Source: Bartonella quintana
GTDB taxonomy: Bacteria; Pseudomonadota; Alphaproteobacteria; Rhizobiales; Rhizobiaceae
Direction of reading: 5' to 3'
NCBI RefSeq assembly: GCF_009936175.1
Contig: NZ_AP019773.1
Coordinates: forward strand, 434,001-498,000
DNA length: 64,000 nt
Position 1 is the first letter of the stretch. Every line of letters begins with the position of its first letter. The notes beneath the pieces were generated by a model. That model saw nothing but the letters and a program-made list of their open reading frames with translations. It made no database searches and was not told the DNA's origin. Made by a program: the position numbers and the translations under genes. Below are positions 50,656-61,338 of this stretch, piece by piece.

Positions 50656-51726
50656 ATGATGTTGTTTTTTTCTTCACTTAGCGATTGGTTTCCAGGTGTG
50701 AGTGTTTTTCGTTATATTACTTTTCGTACTGTGGCGGCTATGCTTACATCGGGTCTCATTGTATTTCTGTTTGGGCCTAGCATTATTGCCTCTCTTAAAT
50801 TGCGACAGGGAAAAGGGCAACCAATTCGCGCTGATGGTCCTCAAACACATTTTAAAAAGGCTGGCACACCTACTATGGGCGGTTTGATGATTTTAACCGG
50901 CATTGTGGTATCAGCGTTTTTGTGGTGTAATTTATCGAATATTTACTTTTGGGTATCGTTATTCGTTATGCTTTCTTTTGGGATGATTGGTTTTTATGAT
51001 GATTATCTTAAGGTAACGAAACAAACGGAGAAAGGATTTTCTGGTAAGGCACGGTTAAGTTTGGAATTTTTGATTGCGATTATTGCTGCTTTTGTTCTCT
51101 TACAAGTTGGCTCGTCCGGATTAGCTTTGCCCTTTGTGAAAGATTATTTTATCAATTTGAGCTGGTTTTTCCTTCCTTTTTCTGCTTTTGTTATTGTAGG
51201 GACTGGGAACGCAGTTAATTTGACCGATGGTCTTGATGGGTTGGCTATTGTGCCTGTGATGGTTGCTGCTTTGTCTTTTGCTTTGATTGCTTACCTTTCT
51301 GGTAATATAAATTTTGCTGATTATCTACAAATACATTATGTATCGGGGACGGGTGAGTTGGCTGTTTTACTGGGAGCTGTTGTTGGTGCAGGGCTTGGTT
51401 TTTTATGGTTTAATGCGCCGCCAGCGGCTATTTTTATGGGGGATACTGGATCGTTGGCGCTTGGAGGGCTCTTAGGCATTGTTGCTGTAGCAACCAAGCA
51501 TGAAATTGTTTTAGCTCTTATTGGTGGGCTTTTTGTTTTGGAGGGATTCTCGGTTGTTATTCAAGTTGGTTATTTCAAATTAAAAAAAAAGCGTGTGTTC
51601 CTTATGGCACCGATACACCATCATTTTGAGAAAAAAGGCTGGACTGAAAGTCAAGTTGTAATACGTTTTTGGATTATTTCGATAGTCCTTGCTTTGGTTG
51701 GCCTTTCAACACTTAAATTGCGGTGA
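50656..51726 (+). CDS. mraY: Phospho-MurNAc-pentapeptide transferase (lipid I synthase)
   Basis: A 356-residue inner-membrane enzyme with ten helices that transfers phospho-MurNAc-pentapeptide to undecaprenyl phosphate. It has [19 protein letters not shown], the [11 protein letters not shown] cap, the catalytic acidic [36 protein letters not shown] and the HHHFEKKGW loop. The frame is open from 50605 inside murF, but the ATGs at 50656 and 50659 give [12 protein letters not shown], which matches Rhizobiales MraY starts; I chose the first. It ends four bases before murD. Confidence 0.95.
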   Translation: MMLFFSSLSDWFPGVSVFRYITFRTVAAMLTSGLIVFLFGPSIIASLKLRQGKGQPIRADGPQTHFKKAGTPTMGGLMILTGIVVSAFLWCNLSNIYFWVSLFVMLSFGMIGFYDDYLKVTKQTEKGFSGKARLSLEFLIAIIAAFVLLQVGSSGLALPFVKDYFINLSWFFLPFSAFVIVGTGNAVNLTDGLDGLAIVPVMVAALSFALIAYLSGNINFADYLQIHYVSGTGELAVLLGAVVGAGLGFLWFNAPPAAIFMGDTGSLALGGLLGIVAVATKHEIVLALIGGLFVLEGFSVVIQVGYFKLKKKRVFLMAPIHHHFEKKGWTESQVVIRFWIISIVLALVGLSTLKLR

Positions 51727-51730
51727 AATT

Positions 51731-53131
51731 TTGATTTCTTGTACGTGTTATAAGGGGCAAAAAGTTGCTCTTTTTGGATTGGGAAAATCTGGATTAGCTG
51801 CTGCACAAGCGTTGATGAGTGGTGGTGCAAAAGTGGTTGCCTGGGATGATAATCCTTCAGGTGTGCATACGGCCAAGAGGGAAAATATTCCAACGAGAGA
51901 TCTTCAATATGAGAACTGGTCAGAGTTTGTTGCATTGATTCTTGCACCTGGAGTTCCTTTAACTTATCCTCAACCGCATTGGGTTGTTGATAAAGCACGT
52001 CAAGCAGATATAGAAATTATTGGTGATATTGAATTATTTGTTCGTGCGCGTAACCATTTTTTACAACACTCTGGTTTTCGTGATCAAGATGTTCCGTTTA
52101 TCGCTATTACGGGCACAAATGGGAAATCAACAACGACAGCTTTGCTTGCTCATTTGTTGGAACAAATGGGCTATGATGTGCAGATGGGGGGAAATATTGG
52201 AACTGCAATATTAACGCTTAAGCCATTTGTGAAAAAACGTATTTATGTGATTGAATGTTCATCGTTTCAAATTGAACTTACACCATCACTTCAGCCAACT
52301 ATTGGTCTTTTGTTAAATTTGACATCGGATCATATTGATCGTCATGGAAGTTTTGCTGCTTATGTGCAAGCCAAAAGGCGTTTAGTTACAGGGGCTTCTT
52401 ATGCCTTTATTTCAGTTGATAATGCAGTTTGTCAGGCTTTGTATCAACAATTGCTTGATGAAGGGCATCAAGTTGGGGCAGTTTCCAAGGGACATTTTGT
52501 TGAAAATGGTTTTTATGCGGATCGGACTAAGCTCTTTTCTGTTTGCCAAGGGCAACGTCATATGCTTGCAGATCTCGCTGATATGACTGCATTGCGCGGG
52601 AGCCATAACGCCCAAAACGCTCTTATGGTGTTAGCAACATTACAGGCTTTAAAAATTTCTGATCCGCATATAGAAAAGTATTTAGCAAGTTATAAAGGGT
52701 TGGCACATCGTATGCAGCAGGTGCGTAAAATGGGACCAGTTTTGTTTATCAATGATAGCAAGGCTACCAATGCAGAGGCATCAGCGCCTGCCCTTTCTAC
52801 TTTTGATGATATTTTTTGGATTGTTGGAGGGCAGGCGAAAGAAGGGGGGATTGAAGCTCTTAGAGGGTTTTTTCATAAAATTCGCAAAGCTTATTTGATT
52901 GGGGAGGCAGCGCAAGAATTTGCTGGCGTTATTGGATCTGCTTTTCCTTTTTCGATGAGTTTAACTTTGGAAAATGCGGTGCATGAAGCCACTGTTGACG
53001 CAATGTTTTGCAAGGCGAAAGAGGCTGTGGTTCTCTTTTCACCTGCTTGTGCAAGTTATGATCAATTTAAAAATTATGAAGTGCGCGGGGAAGCGTTTGT
53101 TTCTTTTGTTATGCAGTTAAAAGAATCATAA
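51731..53131 (+). CDS. murD: UDP-MurNAc-L-Ala:D-Glu ligase
   Basis: A 466-residue Mur ligase that adds D-glutamate. The N-terminal Rossmann motif [18 protein letters not shown] starts near residue 10, followed by [15 protein letters not shown], the P-loop [14 protein letters not shown], the [13 protein letters not shown] block, [11 protein letters not shown] and [23 protein letters not shown]. The frame is open back to 51689 inside mraY. The next ATG would remove the Rossmann loop, so the TTG at 51731 (four bases after the mraY stop) is the best start and gives a Brucella-like length. About 130 bases separate it from ftsW. Confidence 0.92.
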   Translation: MISCTCYKGQKVALFGLGKSGLAAAQALMSGGAKVVAWDDNPSGVHTAKRENIPTRDLQYENWSEFVALILAPGVPLTYPQPHWVVDKARQADIEIIGDIELFVRARNHFLQHSGFRDQDVPFIAITGTNGKSTTTALLAHLLEQMGYDVQMGGNIGTAILTLKPFVKKRIYVIECSSFQIELTPSLQPTIGLLLNLTSDHIDRHGSFAAYVQAKRRLVTGASYAFISVDNAVCQALYQQLLDEGHQVGAVSKGHFVENGFYADRTKLFSVCQGQRHMLADLADMTALRGSHNAQNALMVLATLQALKISDPHIEKYLASYKGLAHRMQQVRKMGPVLFINDSKATNAEASAPALSTFDDIFWIVGGQAKEGGIEALRGFFHKIRKAYLIGEAAQEFAGVIGSAFPFSMSLTLENAVHEATVDAMFCKAKEAVVLFSPACASYDQFKNYEVRGEAFVSFVMQLKES

Positions 53132-53258
53132 ATTTTTTAAAAATGTTTTTTGTTAATACTTCAGAATCTTTTCTCATGTACTTCAGTTTTTGGAATGTTT
53201 TCTAAAAAATGGGGAACCATATCACTTTAGGTAGAATTGTGAAAAGGATAAGGTGAAT

Positions 53259-54419
53259 ATGATGGTTACGCGTGCAGATAGAGACCCAGTTTCTAATTGG
53301 TGGTGGACGATTGATCGCTCTATCTTTGCAGCGTGTTTGATTTTAATGGGGATCGGCATTATGCTGTCTTTTGCTGCCAGTCCCATGATTGCAAAAAAAA
53401 TCGGAATTGCGGATAATTTTTATTTTGTGCGCTGGCATATCATTTTTAGTATTCCAGCGTTTTTTACGATGGTTACTCTTTCTTTTTTCTCACTGCGTAA
53501 TATTCGCCGTTTATGTGCTCTTTTGTTAATTGCAACGTTTGTTTTGATGGTCGCAACCTTATTCTTTGGTTCAGAATTAAAAGGAGCGCGGCGGTGGATT
53601 CGTGTGTTTGGTTTTTCTGTACAAGCTTCAGAGTTTATGAAGCCAGCTTTTGTGGTTATGTCAGCTTGGCTTTTTTCGGAACAGATACAGCGTAGGAGTA
53701 TTTCCGGTTACACGTTAGCTACTGCACTTTATGCTTTTTGCTGTGTGCTTCTTGTTCTACAGCCTGATATTGGTCAAACATTTTTAATAAGTGCAACATG
53801 GGGTGGTTTGTTTTTTGTTGCTGGTGTATCCCTTACCTTTATTTTCTTATTTCTCATTTTAGGTATTGTAGGAATTTTTTTAGCATATCTTTTCCTTCAT
53901 CATGTACGCGAACGTATCAATGGTTTTTTGACAGGTGAAGGTGACACCTTTCAAGTGGATGTAGGGCGTGAAGCTATTTTGAACGGTGGTTGGTTTGGAC
54001 AGGGACCAGGTGAGGGAACGGTGAAACGTCTCATTCCTGATAGCCATACAGATTTTGTGTTTTCTGTTGCTGCTGAAGAATATGGTATTATTCTTTGTTT
54101 ATTGATTATGGTGCTTTATGGCTTTATCGTCATGCGCTCATTATATATAGCATTGAATACCCGTGATTCATTTATACAGCTTGGTATTACTGGTATCGCG
54201 ATGATGATTGGTTTCCAAGCAGCAATTAATATGGCGGTTAATCTTCATTTAATCCCTCCAAAAGGTATGACATTGCCTTTTATTTCTTATGGTGGTTCAT
54301 CTATGGTGGCGATTGCACTTTCAATGGGCATTTTGCTTAGTTTAACACGTCGCTGGCCAGAAGCACGCCTTTCAGCTTTTCCCTCTTGTGTTGTCTTGGA
54401 TACCCTTTATGGCTCATAA
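53259..54419 (+). CDS. ftsW: Septal peptidoglycan polymerase FtsW (SEDS family)
   Basis: A 386-residue polytopic glycosyltransferase with ten membrane helices that polymerises lipid II at the septum with FtsI. It contains LMLSFAASP-like LSFAASPMI in the first helix, KGARRWIRVFGFSVQASEFMKP, LLVLQPDIGQ (the aspartate of the catalytic site), GPGEGTVKRLIPDSHTDFVFSV, AAEEYG and LPFISYGGSSM. AAGGATAAGG precedes three closely spaced candidate starts: GTG 53253, ATG 53259 and ATG 53262. I chose the middle one, but the last matches the Rhizobiales MVSRADR start equally well. The 3' end overlaps murG by 11 bases. Confidence 0.94.
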   Translation: MMVTRADRDPVSNWWWTIDRSIFAACLILMGIGIMLSFAASPMIAKKIGIADNFYFVRWHIIFSIPAFFTMVTLSFFSLRNIRRLCALLLIATFVLMVATLFFGSELKGARRWIRVFGFSVQASEFMKPAFVVMSAWLFSEQIQRRSISGYTLATALYAFCCVLLVLQPDIGQTFLISATWGGLFFVAGVSLTFIFLFLILGIVGIFLAYLFLHHVRERINGFLTGEGDTFQVDVGREAILNGGWFGQGPGEGTVKRLIPDSHTDFVFSVAAEEYGIILCLLIMVLYGFIVMRSLYIALNTRDSFIQLGITGIAMMIGFQAAINMAVNLHLIPPKGMTLPFISYGGSSMVAIALSMGILLSLTRRWPEARLSAFPSCVVLDTLYGS

Positions 54420-55545
54420 AAAAGTTATTGTGTTGGTGGCTGGTGGTACAGGTGGACATCTTTTTCCTGCAGAGGCAGTTGCTGTTGAGTTAAGGCAGCG
54501 TGGATATGATGTTCATTTGGTAACGGATAGAAGAGCTAAATGTTTTGTAAGCTGCGTTGATGAAGAACATACGCATATAGTTTCATCAGCAACATTTACA
54601 CGACGCCATCCTTTTGCACTTATAAAAACATGTTGGATTTTATTAAAGGGAATGGGCCAATCATTGGCGCTTTTTTATAAATTGCGTCCTGTTCTTGTTG
54701 GTGGATTTGGTGGTTATCCTACCTTCCCTCCTCTTTTGGTTGCGGTTTTAATGCGGTGCGTAACATTTATTCATGAGCAAAATGCCATTATGGGGCGTGC
54801 TAATCGGGTGTTGGCAGTTTTTGTGCATGCGATAGCAGGTGGTTTGTTATCACAAACTGGGCCTCATGCTCATAAAACGCTTTTGATTGGTAATCCTATG
54901 CGTGATGTTGTGCTCAAAGCGGCAAAGATTCCGTATCGTCCTTCATTGGGTGAGAAGCCATTTCATTTCTTGGTTTTTGGTGGTAGCCAAGGGGCTTCTT
55001 TTTTTTCACGAATTGTTCCTGAAGCAATTGCTTTGCTCAATAATAAGATACGTCGACGTTTACGGATTATTCAGCAAGTTCGCGGTGAGATTGTAGAATT
55101 GATGAAAACTTATCGCGGTATGGGCGTGCAAGCAGAGGTCGCGCCTTTTTTTAATGATATGGCTGAACGTATGGCGCACGCTCATTTTATTTTATCACGT
55201 GCTGGTGCCTCATCCGTTTGTGAGATAGCTGTGATTGGACGTCCTGCTTTGCTTATTCCATATCCCTATGCTTTGGATCATGATCAGGCAGCGAATGCAG
55301 CACTGCTTGCTCGTGTGGGAGGTGCTCAAATTGTATCAGAAAAAGATTTAACTGCGCAAAGACTTGCTTCTCTCTTAACACAAGCTTGTTGTGCACCGCA
55401 CTTATTGGAAAAACAAGCGCTTGCTGCAAAAAAAGTTGGGCAACCTTATGCAACTCGTCGCCTTGCTGATATGGCTGAAGCGTTGATTGCGGGGCGGTCG
55501 CTGTCAGATGTAAGAGAGGAGTTTTTTGATGAAAATGCCGTTTAA
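54409..55545 (+). CDS. murG: UDP-GlcNAc transferase (lipid II synthase)
   Basis: A 378-residue peripheral membrane GT28 glycosyltransferase that adds GlcNAc to lipid I on the cytoplasmic face. It has the N-terminal glycine loop [45 protein letters not shown], the second loop [12 protein letters not shown], and the donor-binding [20 protein letters not shown] with [14 protein letters not shown]. The ATG at 54409 lies within ftsW and starts [13 protein letters not shown]; an upstream ATG at 54388 would add seven residues without family support. It ends 17 bases before the murC TTG/ATG cluster begins, or overlaps it by 17 if counted from 55529. Confidence 0.95.
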   Translation: MAHKKVIVLVAGGTGGHLFPAEAVAVELRQRGYDVHLVTDRRAKCFVSCVDEEHTHIVSSATFTRRHPFALIKTCWILLKGMGQSLALFYKLRPVLVGGFGGYPTFPPLLVAVLMRCVTFIHEQNAIMGRANRVLAVFVHAIAGGLLSQTGPHAHKTLLIGNPMRDVVLKAAKIPYRPSLGEKPFHFLVFGGSQGASFFSRIVPEAIALLNNKIRRRLRIIQQVRGEIVELMKTYRGMGVQAEVAPFFNDMAERMAHAHFILSRAGASSVCEIAVIGRPALLIPYPYALDHDQAANAALLARVGGAQIVSEKDLTAQRLASLLTQACCAPHLLEKQALAAKKVGQPYATRRLADMAEALIAGRSLSDVREEFFDENAV

Positions 55546-56956
55546 TATAGGCCTTATCCATTTTGTTGGAGTTGGCGGGATTGGCATGAGTGGAATTGCG
55601 GAGGTTTTGCATAATCTTGGCTATAAAGTTCAAGGATCTGATCACGTTGATAGTGCAAATGTTGAACGTTTACGGGGAAAAGGAATTAACATTCAGATAG
55701 GTCATCATGCTGAAAATTTAGGGGATGCAGAGGTTGTTGTTCTTTCTACTGCTATTAAAAAAACAAATCCTGAATATATTGCTGCGAAAGAAAAGCATTT
55801 GCCGATTGTGAGACGTGCTGAAATGCTTGCTGAGCTGATGCGTTTTCGTCGGGCAATTGCAGTCGGTGGTACACATGGCAAAACAACAACTACATCAATG
55901 ATAGCAGCGCTTCTTGATGCTGGTCGTTTTGATCCGATGGTGATTAATGGTGGTATTATCAATGCTTACGGTACGAACGCTCGTATGGGGAGTGGCGATT
56001 GGATGGTGGTTGAGGCCGATGAAAGTGATGGTACTTTTTTAAAGTTGCCTGCGGATATTGCTGTTGTTACCAATATCGACCGTGAGCATTTAGACCATTA
56101 TGGGAGTTTTTGTGCTGTGCGTGAGGCTTTTCGGCAATTTGTAGAGAATGTTCCTTTTTATGGTTTTGCTGTTTTGTGCCTTGATCACCCAGAGGTTCAG
56201 TCTTTGGCTAGTCGTATTGATGATCGTTGGGTGATCACCTATGGCACAAATCCACAAGCTGATATTCGTTTTCTTAATCTTTCTATGGATGGTCAAAAAA
56301 CGCATTTTGACGTTTTCATTCGTTCGCGGAAAACAGGTAAAGAGACTGAATTGAAAAATTTGGTTTTGCCAATGTCTGGTCAGCACAATGTTTCGAACGC
56401 AACTGCGGCGATTGCTATTGCTCATGAACTTGGCATTTCAAATGAATCTATAAAAAAGGGCTTAGCAGAATTTGGTGGAGTAAAACGGCGTTTTACGCAA
56501 ACAGGAAGTTGGCGTGGCATTGAAATATTTGATGATTATGGACATCATCCTGTTGAAATAAAGGCTGTTTTATATGCAGCGCGTGAGAGTGCAAAAGGGC
56601 GCGTGATTGCGATTGTGCAACCCCATCGTTATTCACGTTTGTACCATTTGTTTGATGATTTTGCTGCTTGTTTTAATGATGCAGATACAGTGTTGATTGC
56701 ACCGATTTATGGAGCTGGTGAAGCACCAATCGCTGGTTTTGGTGCTAGAGAATTGGTAGAGCATATTAAAATGGCTGGTCATCGTGATGTACGCTTGATT
56801 CATTGTTTGGAAGATGTTGTTTTAATTGTTTCTACATTTGCTAAGTCTGATGATTATGTTGTTTTTCTCGGTGCTGGCAATATCACACAATGGGCTGCTG
56901 CTTTGCCTCACCAGTTGGCGGTACTTGATAACAATGATGAATTTTCAGTTGATTGA
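55529..56956 (+). CDS. murC: UDP-MurNAc:L-Ala ligase
   Basis: A 475-residue Mur ligase that adds the first residue of the stem peptide. It contains [20 protein letters not shown] (UDP site), the P-loop [66 protein letters not shown] and [18 protein letters not shown] precedes the ATG at 55529, which lies inside murG (overlap of 17 bases); the TTG at 55526 is less likely. Its 3' end overlaps murB by about 23 bases. All motifs are intact. Confidence 0.95.
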   Translation: MKMPFNIGLIHFVGVGGIGMSGIAEVLHNLGYKVQGSDHVDSANVERLRGKGINIQIGHHAENLGDAEVVVLSTAIKKTNPEYIAAKEKHLPIVRRAEMLAELMRFRRAIAVGGTHGKTTTTSMIAALLDAGRFDPMVINGGIINAYGTNARMGSGDWMVVEADESDGTFLKLPADIAVVTNIDREHLDHYGSFCAVREAFRQFVENVPFYGFAVLCLDHPEVQSLASRIDDRWVITYGTNPQADIRFLNLSMDGQKTHFDVFIRSRKTGKETELKNLVLPMSGQHNVSNATAAIAIAHELGISNESIKKGLAEFGGVKRRFTQTGSWRGIEIFDDYGHHPVEIKAVLYAARESAKGRVIAIVQPHRYSRLYHLFDDFAACFNDADTVLIAPIYGAGEAPIAGFGARELVEHIKMAGHRDVRLIHCLEDVVLIVSTFAKSDDYVVFLGAGNITQWAAALPHQLAVLDNNDEFSVD

Positions 56957-57902
56957 TGGTGAAGCGCTGTTGGCGCAATTGCAACCGGCGTTAGGCGATA
57001 TAAAGGGCAAGCTTACGCCTAATGTTGATATGCGGAAGGTAACGTGGTTTCGCACTGGTGGTTTGGCTGAGCTTTTTTATCAGCCTGCTGATGAGGCAGA
57101 TTTAGCTCTCTTTCTTAAAACTTTGCCTGAATTTATTTCTGTAACAATTGTGGGAATTGGTTCTAATCTTCTGGTACGTGATGGTGGGATTCCTGGAGTT
57201 GTTATTCGTCTTTCAGCAAAAGGTTTTGGGCAAGTGCAGCAGGTTTCTCCAAAGCGCTTTCTGGTTGGTGCTGCTACGGCGGGTAAACATTTAGCAGCGG
57301 CAGCTTTGGAGGCCGAGATTACAGGTTTTCATTTTTATCATGGTATTCCTGGTGGTCTTGGAGGAGCATTAAAAATGAATGCAGGGGCTAATGGTATTGA
57401 AACAGCTGCGCGTGTTGTTGAGGTCTACGCCCTTGATCGTAAAGGGCGGCATCATATCTTGAGTTTGGCAGATATGCATTATTCTTATCGTCATTGTGCT
57501 ATCCCTAAAGATTTCATTTTTACTGCTGCTTTGTTAGAAGGCGAGCCAGGAAATAGAGACGATATTCGTGCGGCTATGGATGAAGTTGCTCTTCATCGGG
57601 AAACAGTACAACCTGTTCGTGAAAAGACCGGTGGGTCAACATTCCGAAATCCTGAAAATATCTCTGCGTGGCGCGTTATTGATGAGGCAGGATGCCGTGG
57701 TTTGCAGATTGGTGGAGCTCAAATGAGTGAAATGCACTGTAATTTTATGATTAATACAGGGCAAGCAACAGGTTATGATCTTGAAGCATTGGGAGAAACA
57801 GTGCGTGCTCGTGTTTTTGCTCATTCGGCTCACCTATTACAGTGGGAAATACAGCGTATCGGTCAATTTGAACAAAGCCGTATTGTTCCTTCTTTTGGCT
57901 AG
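56934..57902 (+). CDS. murB: UDP-N-acetylenolpyruvoylglucosamine reductase
   Basis: A 322-residue FAD enzyme that reduces enolpyruvyl-UDP-GlcNAc to UDP-MurNAc with NADPH. The FAD-binding pattern [20 protein letters not shown] and [20 protein letters not shown] is clear, and the C-terminal MurB domain shows [12 protein letters not shown] (catalytic serine) and [20 protein letters not shown] with a C-terminal glutamate region. The frame is open from 56826 within murC; the ATG pair at 56934/56937 begins [13 protein letters not shown], which fits the family. It starts inside the murC end, so translation is coupled. Confidence 0.95.
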   Translation: MMNFQLIDGEALLAQLQPALGDIKGKLTPNVDMRKVTWFRTGGLAELFYQPADEADLALFLKTLPEFISVTIVGIGSNLLVRDGGIPGVVIRLSAKGFGQVQQVSPKRFLVGAATAGKHLAAAALEAEITGFHFYHGIPGGLGGALKMNAGANGIETAARVVEVYALDRKGRHHILSLADMHYSYRHCAIPKDFIFTAALLEGEPGNRDDIRAAMDEVALHRETVQPVREKTGGSTFRNPENISAWRVIDEAGCRGLQIGGAQMSEMHCNFMINTGQATGYDLEALGETVRARVFAHSAHLLQWEIQRIGQFEQSRIVPSFG

Positions 57903-58152
57903 TTTAATTGATTTGTTCAGTGCAATAAAAAAATTACAATAAAAAATTGAGTCATTTCAAAGAGATAATAAAAAAAATCCATTAAAAATCAATAAATTAA
58001 CAAAGAATCTCTTGCGTCAGACGTCTGAGTCTGATTCATTATGCAAAATGCTAGGTTATTGATTCGCAAGGATAAATCTTAATCTTTCCTGTATATGGTA
58101 TTAATGGTTTCTCTGTTGTCTATATATAGTATACAAAGTAGGATAAGTTGTT

Positions 58153-59073
58153 ATGAAAGGTGAGCATGTAGCTGTGCTGATGGGGGGGAGCTCCTCTGAG
58201 CGGTCTGTAAGTTTGTCTTCAGGGACTGCTTGTGCTGATATTCTTGAAGAACGGGGGTATCGTGTAAGTCGCGTGGATGTGGATAGTCATATTGCTTCGG
58301 TTCTTGAGCGGTTGCAACCTGATGTTGCTTTCAATGCACTACATGGGCCATTTGGTGAAGACGGTTGTATTCAGGGTGTTCTCGAATATTTGAAAATTCC
58401 CTATACGCATTCTGGAGTGATGGCATCAGCACTGGCAATGGATAAAGGGCGCGCAAAAATTGTTGTGGCGAGTGTTGGTGTTTCTGTTGCTCCTTCTTGT
58501 ATTATGAGCCGCTTTGCTGTTGGGAGAGAGCATCCCATGGAACCTCCTTATGTGATTAAGCCTCTGTGTGAAGGGTCAAGTTTTGGTGTGGTTATTGTAA
58601 AAGAAAATGAATCTGCTCCACCGCGGAATGTTGTGGGGGCTGAATGGGTTTATGCAGATGAGATAATTGTTGAAAAATATATTCCTGGTCGTGAATTTAC
58701 TTGTGCTGTTTTGGGAAATGAGGCGCTGGATGTCTGTGAAATTTTTCCTGACAAGCATTTTCAATTCTACAATTATGACTCAAAATATAAATCTGGTGGC
58801 TCTCTTCACATTTGTCCTGCACAGCTTTCACCAAATATTTACCAAAATGTGCAAAGAATGTCTTTAGCAGCACATCAGGCGATAGGTTGTCGAGGTGTTA
58901 GCCGTTCTGATTTTCGTTTTAATGAGGAAACCGGAGAGTTGGTTTGGCTTGAAATTAATACGCAACCCGGTATGACACCAACGTCTCTTTTTCCTGATAT
59001 TGCAAAAGCGAGTGGTCGTACTTATGGCGATATTGTTCAGTGGATGGTGGAGGACGCGTCGTGTATGCGTTGA
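58153..59073 (+). CDS. ddl: D-alanine:D-alanine ligase
   Basis: A 306-residue ATP-grasp ligase that makes D-Ala-D-Ala for MurF. It has [19 protein letters not shown] at the start, [50 protein letters not shown], the omega loop [25 protein letters not shown] and the metal-binding [15 protein letters not shown]. Length and motifs are those of DdlB-type enzymes of dcw clusters. A gap of 250 AT-rich bases after murB may hold an internal promoter; a GACGTCTGAGTC motif is seen there, but no promoter can be defined. Confidence 0.95.
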   Translation: MKGEHVAVLMGGSSSERSVSLSSGTACADILEERGYRVSRVDVDSHIASVLERLQPDVAFNALHGPFGEDGCIQGVLEYLKIPYTHSGVMASALAMDKGRAKIVVASVGVSVAPSCIMSRFAVGREHPMEPPYVIKPLCEGSSFGVVIVKENESAPPRNVVGAEWVYADEIIVEKYIPGREFTCAVLGNEALDVCEIFPDKHFQFYNYDSKYKSGGSLHICPAQLSPNIYQNVQRMSLAAHQAIGCRGVSRSDFRFNEETGELVWLEINTQPGMTPTSLFPDIAKASGRTYGDIVQWMVEDASCMR

Positions 59074-59969
59074 ATGTTGATAAAACAAATGTTCTTCAGG
59101 TGCTTTCAGTGCCGGTTTTCCCACGTCTTTATCGTCGCTTTCTCCGGTTTATGTTTGAGTTTGTATTTACCAGTGTTTATGTGCCTCGCCATTTCGGTTC
59201 TTTTGCGGTTTTATTTTTTTTCTTGATTACGGTGCTTTACGGGTTTTCATCAAATGGTCGTATGGGAATGATTGCGAAAACTGCAGTATCGGATATTGGT
59301 TTTGTGGTTACCGATATCGATATGAGTGGCAATAAGCGCGTGGTGCAACAGGAAATTTTGAGAATTTTAGGGCTTGATACTGCCCCATCTATATTCACTT
59401 TTGATGTTGATAGAGCGCGGTCTCTTTTGGAGCAGCAGGCTTGGATTCAATTGGCGAATGTTCAGAAGATTTATCCCAACCTTGTGCGTATTTCAGTTGT
59501 GGAGCGTGAGCCGTATGCAATTTGGCAGCATGATGGCATGATGGATATTGTCGACAGTACAGGCCGCGTCATTGTGCCCTTTCAAAGGGGGGTAGTTCAG
59601 GGTTTGCCTCTCGTGGTTGGTCAGGGTGCACAAAATGCTGCCAAAGACTTTATTCAGGCCCTTTCTAAATATCCGCAGTTATTTGATCATGTGCGCGCTT
59701 ATGTTCGTGTAGGTGATCGGCGTTGGGATCTGATCTTAGATAATGGGATGCGCGTTATGTTGCCTGAAAAGGGTGTCTTTGAAAGGCTTAATTCTTTTAT
59801 TGAGTCAGGTATAGTGCAAGATCTTTTTTCTCGTGATGTTTTACGTGTTGATTTACGTCTTTCTGATCGTATTACAGTTTCTTTGTCTGATGAAGCATTA
59901 GAACGTCATCGTGCTGCTGTGGTGGCAGAAAAACGTGTTTTAAACACGCGAAAGGCAGGAAATTTATGA
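59061..59969 (+). CDS. ftsQ: Cell division protein FtsQ
   Basis: A 302-residue bitopic membrane protein that links the Z ring to FtsL and FtsB. One membrane helix lies at about residues 48-65 ([15 protein letters not shown]), then the periplasmic POTRA domain ([28 protein letters not shown]) and the FtsQ domain with [28 protein letters not shown] and DSTGRVI. The GTG at 59061 follows GGAGG by nine bases and lies within the end of ddl (13-base overlap); the ATG at 59040 is an alternative. It overlaps ftsA by four bases. Confidence 0.92.
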   Translation: MYALNVDKTNVLQVLSVPVFPRLYRRFLRFMFEFVFTSVYVPRHFGSFAVLFFFLITVLYGFSSNGRMGMIAKTAVSDIGFVVTDIDMSGNKRVVQQEILRILGLDTAPSIFTFDVDRARSLLEQQAWIQLANVQKIYPNLVRISVVEREPYAIWQHDGMMDIVDSTGRVIVPFQRGVVQGLPLVVGQGAQNAAKDFIQALSKYPQLFDHVRAYVRVGDRRWDLILDNGMRVMLPEKGVFERLNSFIESGIVQDLFSRDVLRVDLRLSDRITVSLSDEALERHRAAVVAEKRVLNTRKAGNL

Positions 59970-61267
59970 TGTTGTTCAGATCACATCATGGTGGGGGGCG
60001 CAAAACCCGTTTTTTAACGGTTCTTGATGTAGGATCTAGTAAAATTGTATGTCTTATTGCTTGTTTGCGTCCTTTGAAGCATATACACTATTTACATGGT
60101 CGTACTCACTCTATGGAAATTCTAGGCTTTGGAGTACAGCGTTCACGCGGTATCAAATCCGGTGTTGTGATGGATATGTTTGCAGCAGAGCAATCAATAA
60201 GGTTGGCTGTTGATGCTGCAGAAAAAATGGCTGGTTTGGTGGTGGATTCGGTGATTGTGAACTTTTCCTCAAGCCGATTACGAAGTGCCTTTATCAATGG
60301 CATGGTACGTTTAAATGGTCGTGAAGTAACTAAGCGTGATGTGCGTATGGCATTGGCAGATGTTTCGCACAAAGCTTTTGATGCTGAGCGCCATGTCTTG
60401 CATTCAGTTCCAGTCTCTTATGTATTAGATGGAGATAAAGGAATTTCTGATCCTATCGGCATGACAGGGGAATTATTTGGTGTAGATGTGCATGTTGTAA
60501 CAGCGGAAACAGCGTCTTTACGTAATTTAGAAGCTTGCATTAATCGTGCGCATTTGAGCGTTGAAGCAATGGTTGTAACTCCCTTTGCAAGTGGTCTTGC
60601 TGTTTTGATGAATGATGAGGCGCATTTAGGAGCAGCTTGTATTGATTTTGGTGGTGGAACAACAACATTTTCAGTATTTTCTGAAGGAAAATTTGTCCAT
60701 GCCGATGCGCTTGCCGTTGGGGGATATCATGTGACTCTCGATGTTGCGCGTGGATTCTCTATGTCTATTACCGAAGCAGAACGTTTAAAGGTTGTCTACG
60801 GTTCAGCACTTCTGACAAGTGCTGATGAGCGGCATATGATTAATGTGACAGAGATTGGCAACAAGCCTGGTGAAATCCAATATCCACGTGCTGTTCTAGG
60901 ACGTATCATTCGTGCACGTGTTGAAGAAATATTGGAGATGGTGCGTGATTGTTTGAATCGTTCTGGTTTTGGTCACATCATTGGTAAGCGTGTTATTTTG
61001 ACCGGAGGAGCAAGCCAGTTAACAGGGTTGCCAGAAATGGCCCGTACTATATTGGGAAGAAATGTTCGTATAGGGCGGCCTTTAGGCATTTCTAGGCTTC
61101 CTTCTCTTGCAAAGGGAGCGGCGTTTACATCTGCTGTTGGATTGTTAATTTATCCGCAATTGATGGGTTTTGAAGAAAAAACAGTACAGGCTGCAGTGAA
61201 TCATTTATCGACGGGCACACGTGGGTATTTTCAGTGTGTTGGTCAGTGGTTGCGTGAGAGTTTTTAA
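59966..61267 (+). CDS. ftsA: Cell division protein FtsA
   Basis: A 433-residue actin-like ATPase that anchors FtsZ to the membrane. It has the phosphate loop TVLDVGSSKIVCLIA, the SHS2 1C subdomain with GVVMDMFAAEQSIRLAVDAA, HSVPVSYVLDGDKGISDPIG, the second phosphate loop CIDFGGGTTTFSVF, and the adenosine motif VILTGGASQLTGLPEMA. A short amphipathic C-terminal end (QCVGQWLRESF) fits the membrane-targeting helix. The ATGA overlap with ftsQ couples translation. It is followed by ftsZ after 71 bases. Confidence 0.96.
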   Translation: MMLFRSHHGGGRKTRFLTVLDVGSSKIVCLIACLRPLKHIHYLHGRTHSMEILGFGVQRSRGIKSGVVMDMFAAEQSIRLAVDAAEKMAGLVVDSVIVNFSSSRLRSAFINGMVRLNGREVTKRDVRMALADVSHKAFDAERHVLHSVPVSYVLDGDKGISDPIGMTGELFGVDVHVVTAETASLRNLEACINRAHLSVEAMVVTPFASGLAVLMNDEAHLGAACIDFGGGTTTFSVFSEGKFVHADALAVGGYHVTLDVARGFSMSITEAERLKVVYGSALLTSADERHMINVTEIGNKPGEIQYPRAVLGRIIRARVEEILEMVRDCLNRSGFGHIIGKRVILTGGASQLTGLPEMARTILGRNVRIGRPLGISRLPSLAKGAAFTSAVGLLIYPQLMGFEEKTVQAAVNHLSTGTRGYFQCVGQWLRESF

Positions 61268-61338
61268 GTAAGTGTCTATTGAAGTAAAGTTAATTTTCAT
61301 CGCTTTGGCTTGCGATGTCTTATGAGAAGGAAAAGAAA

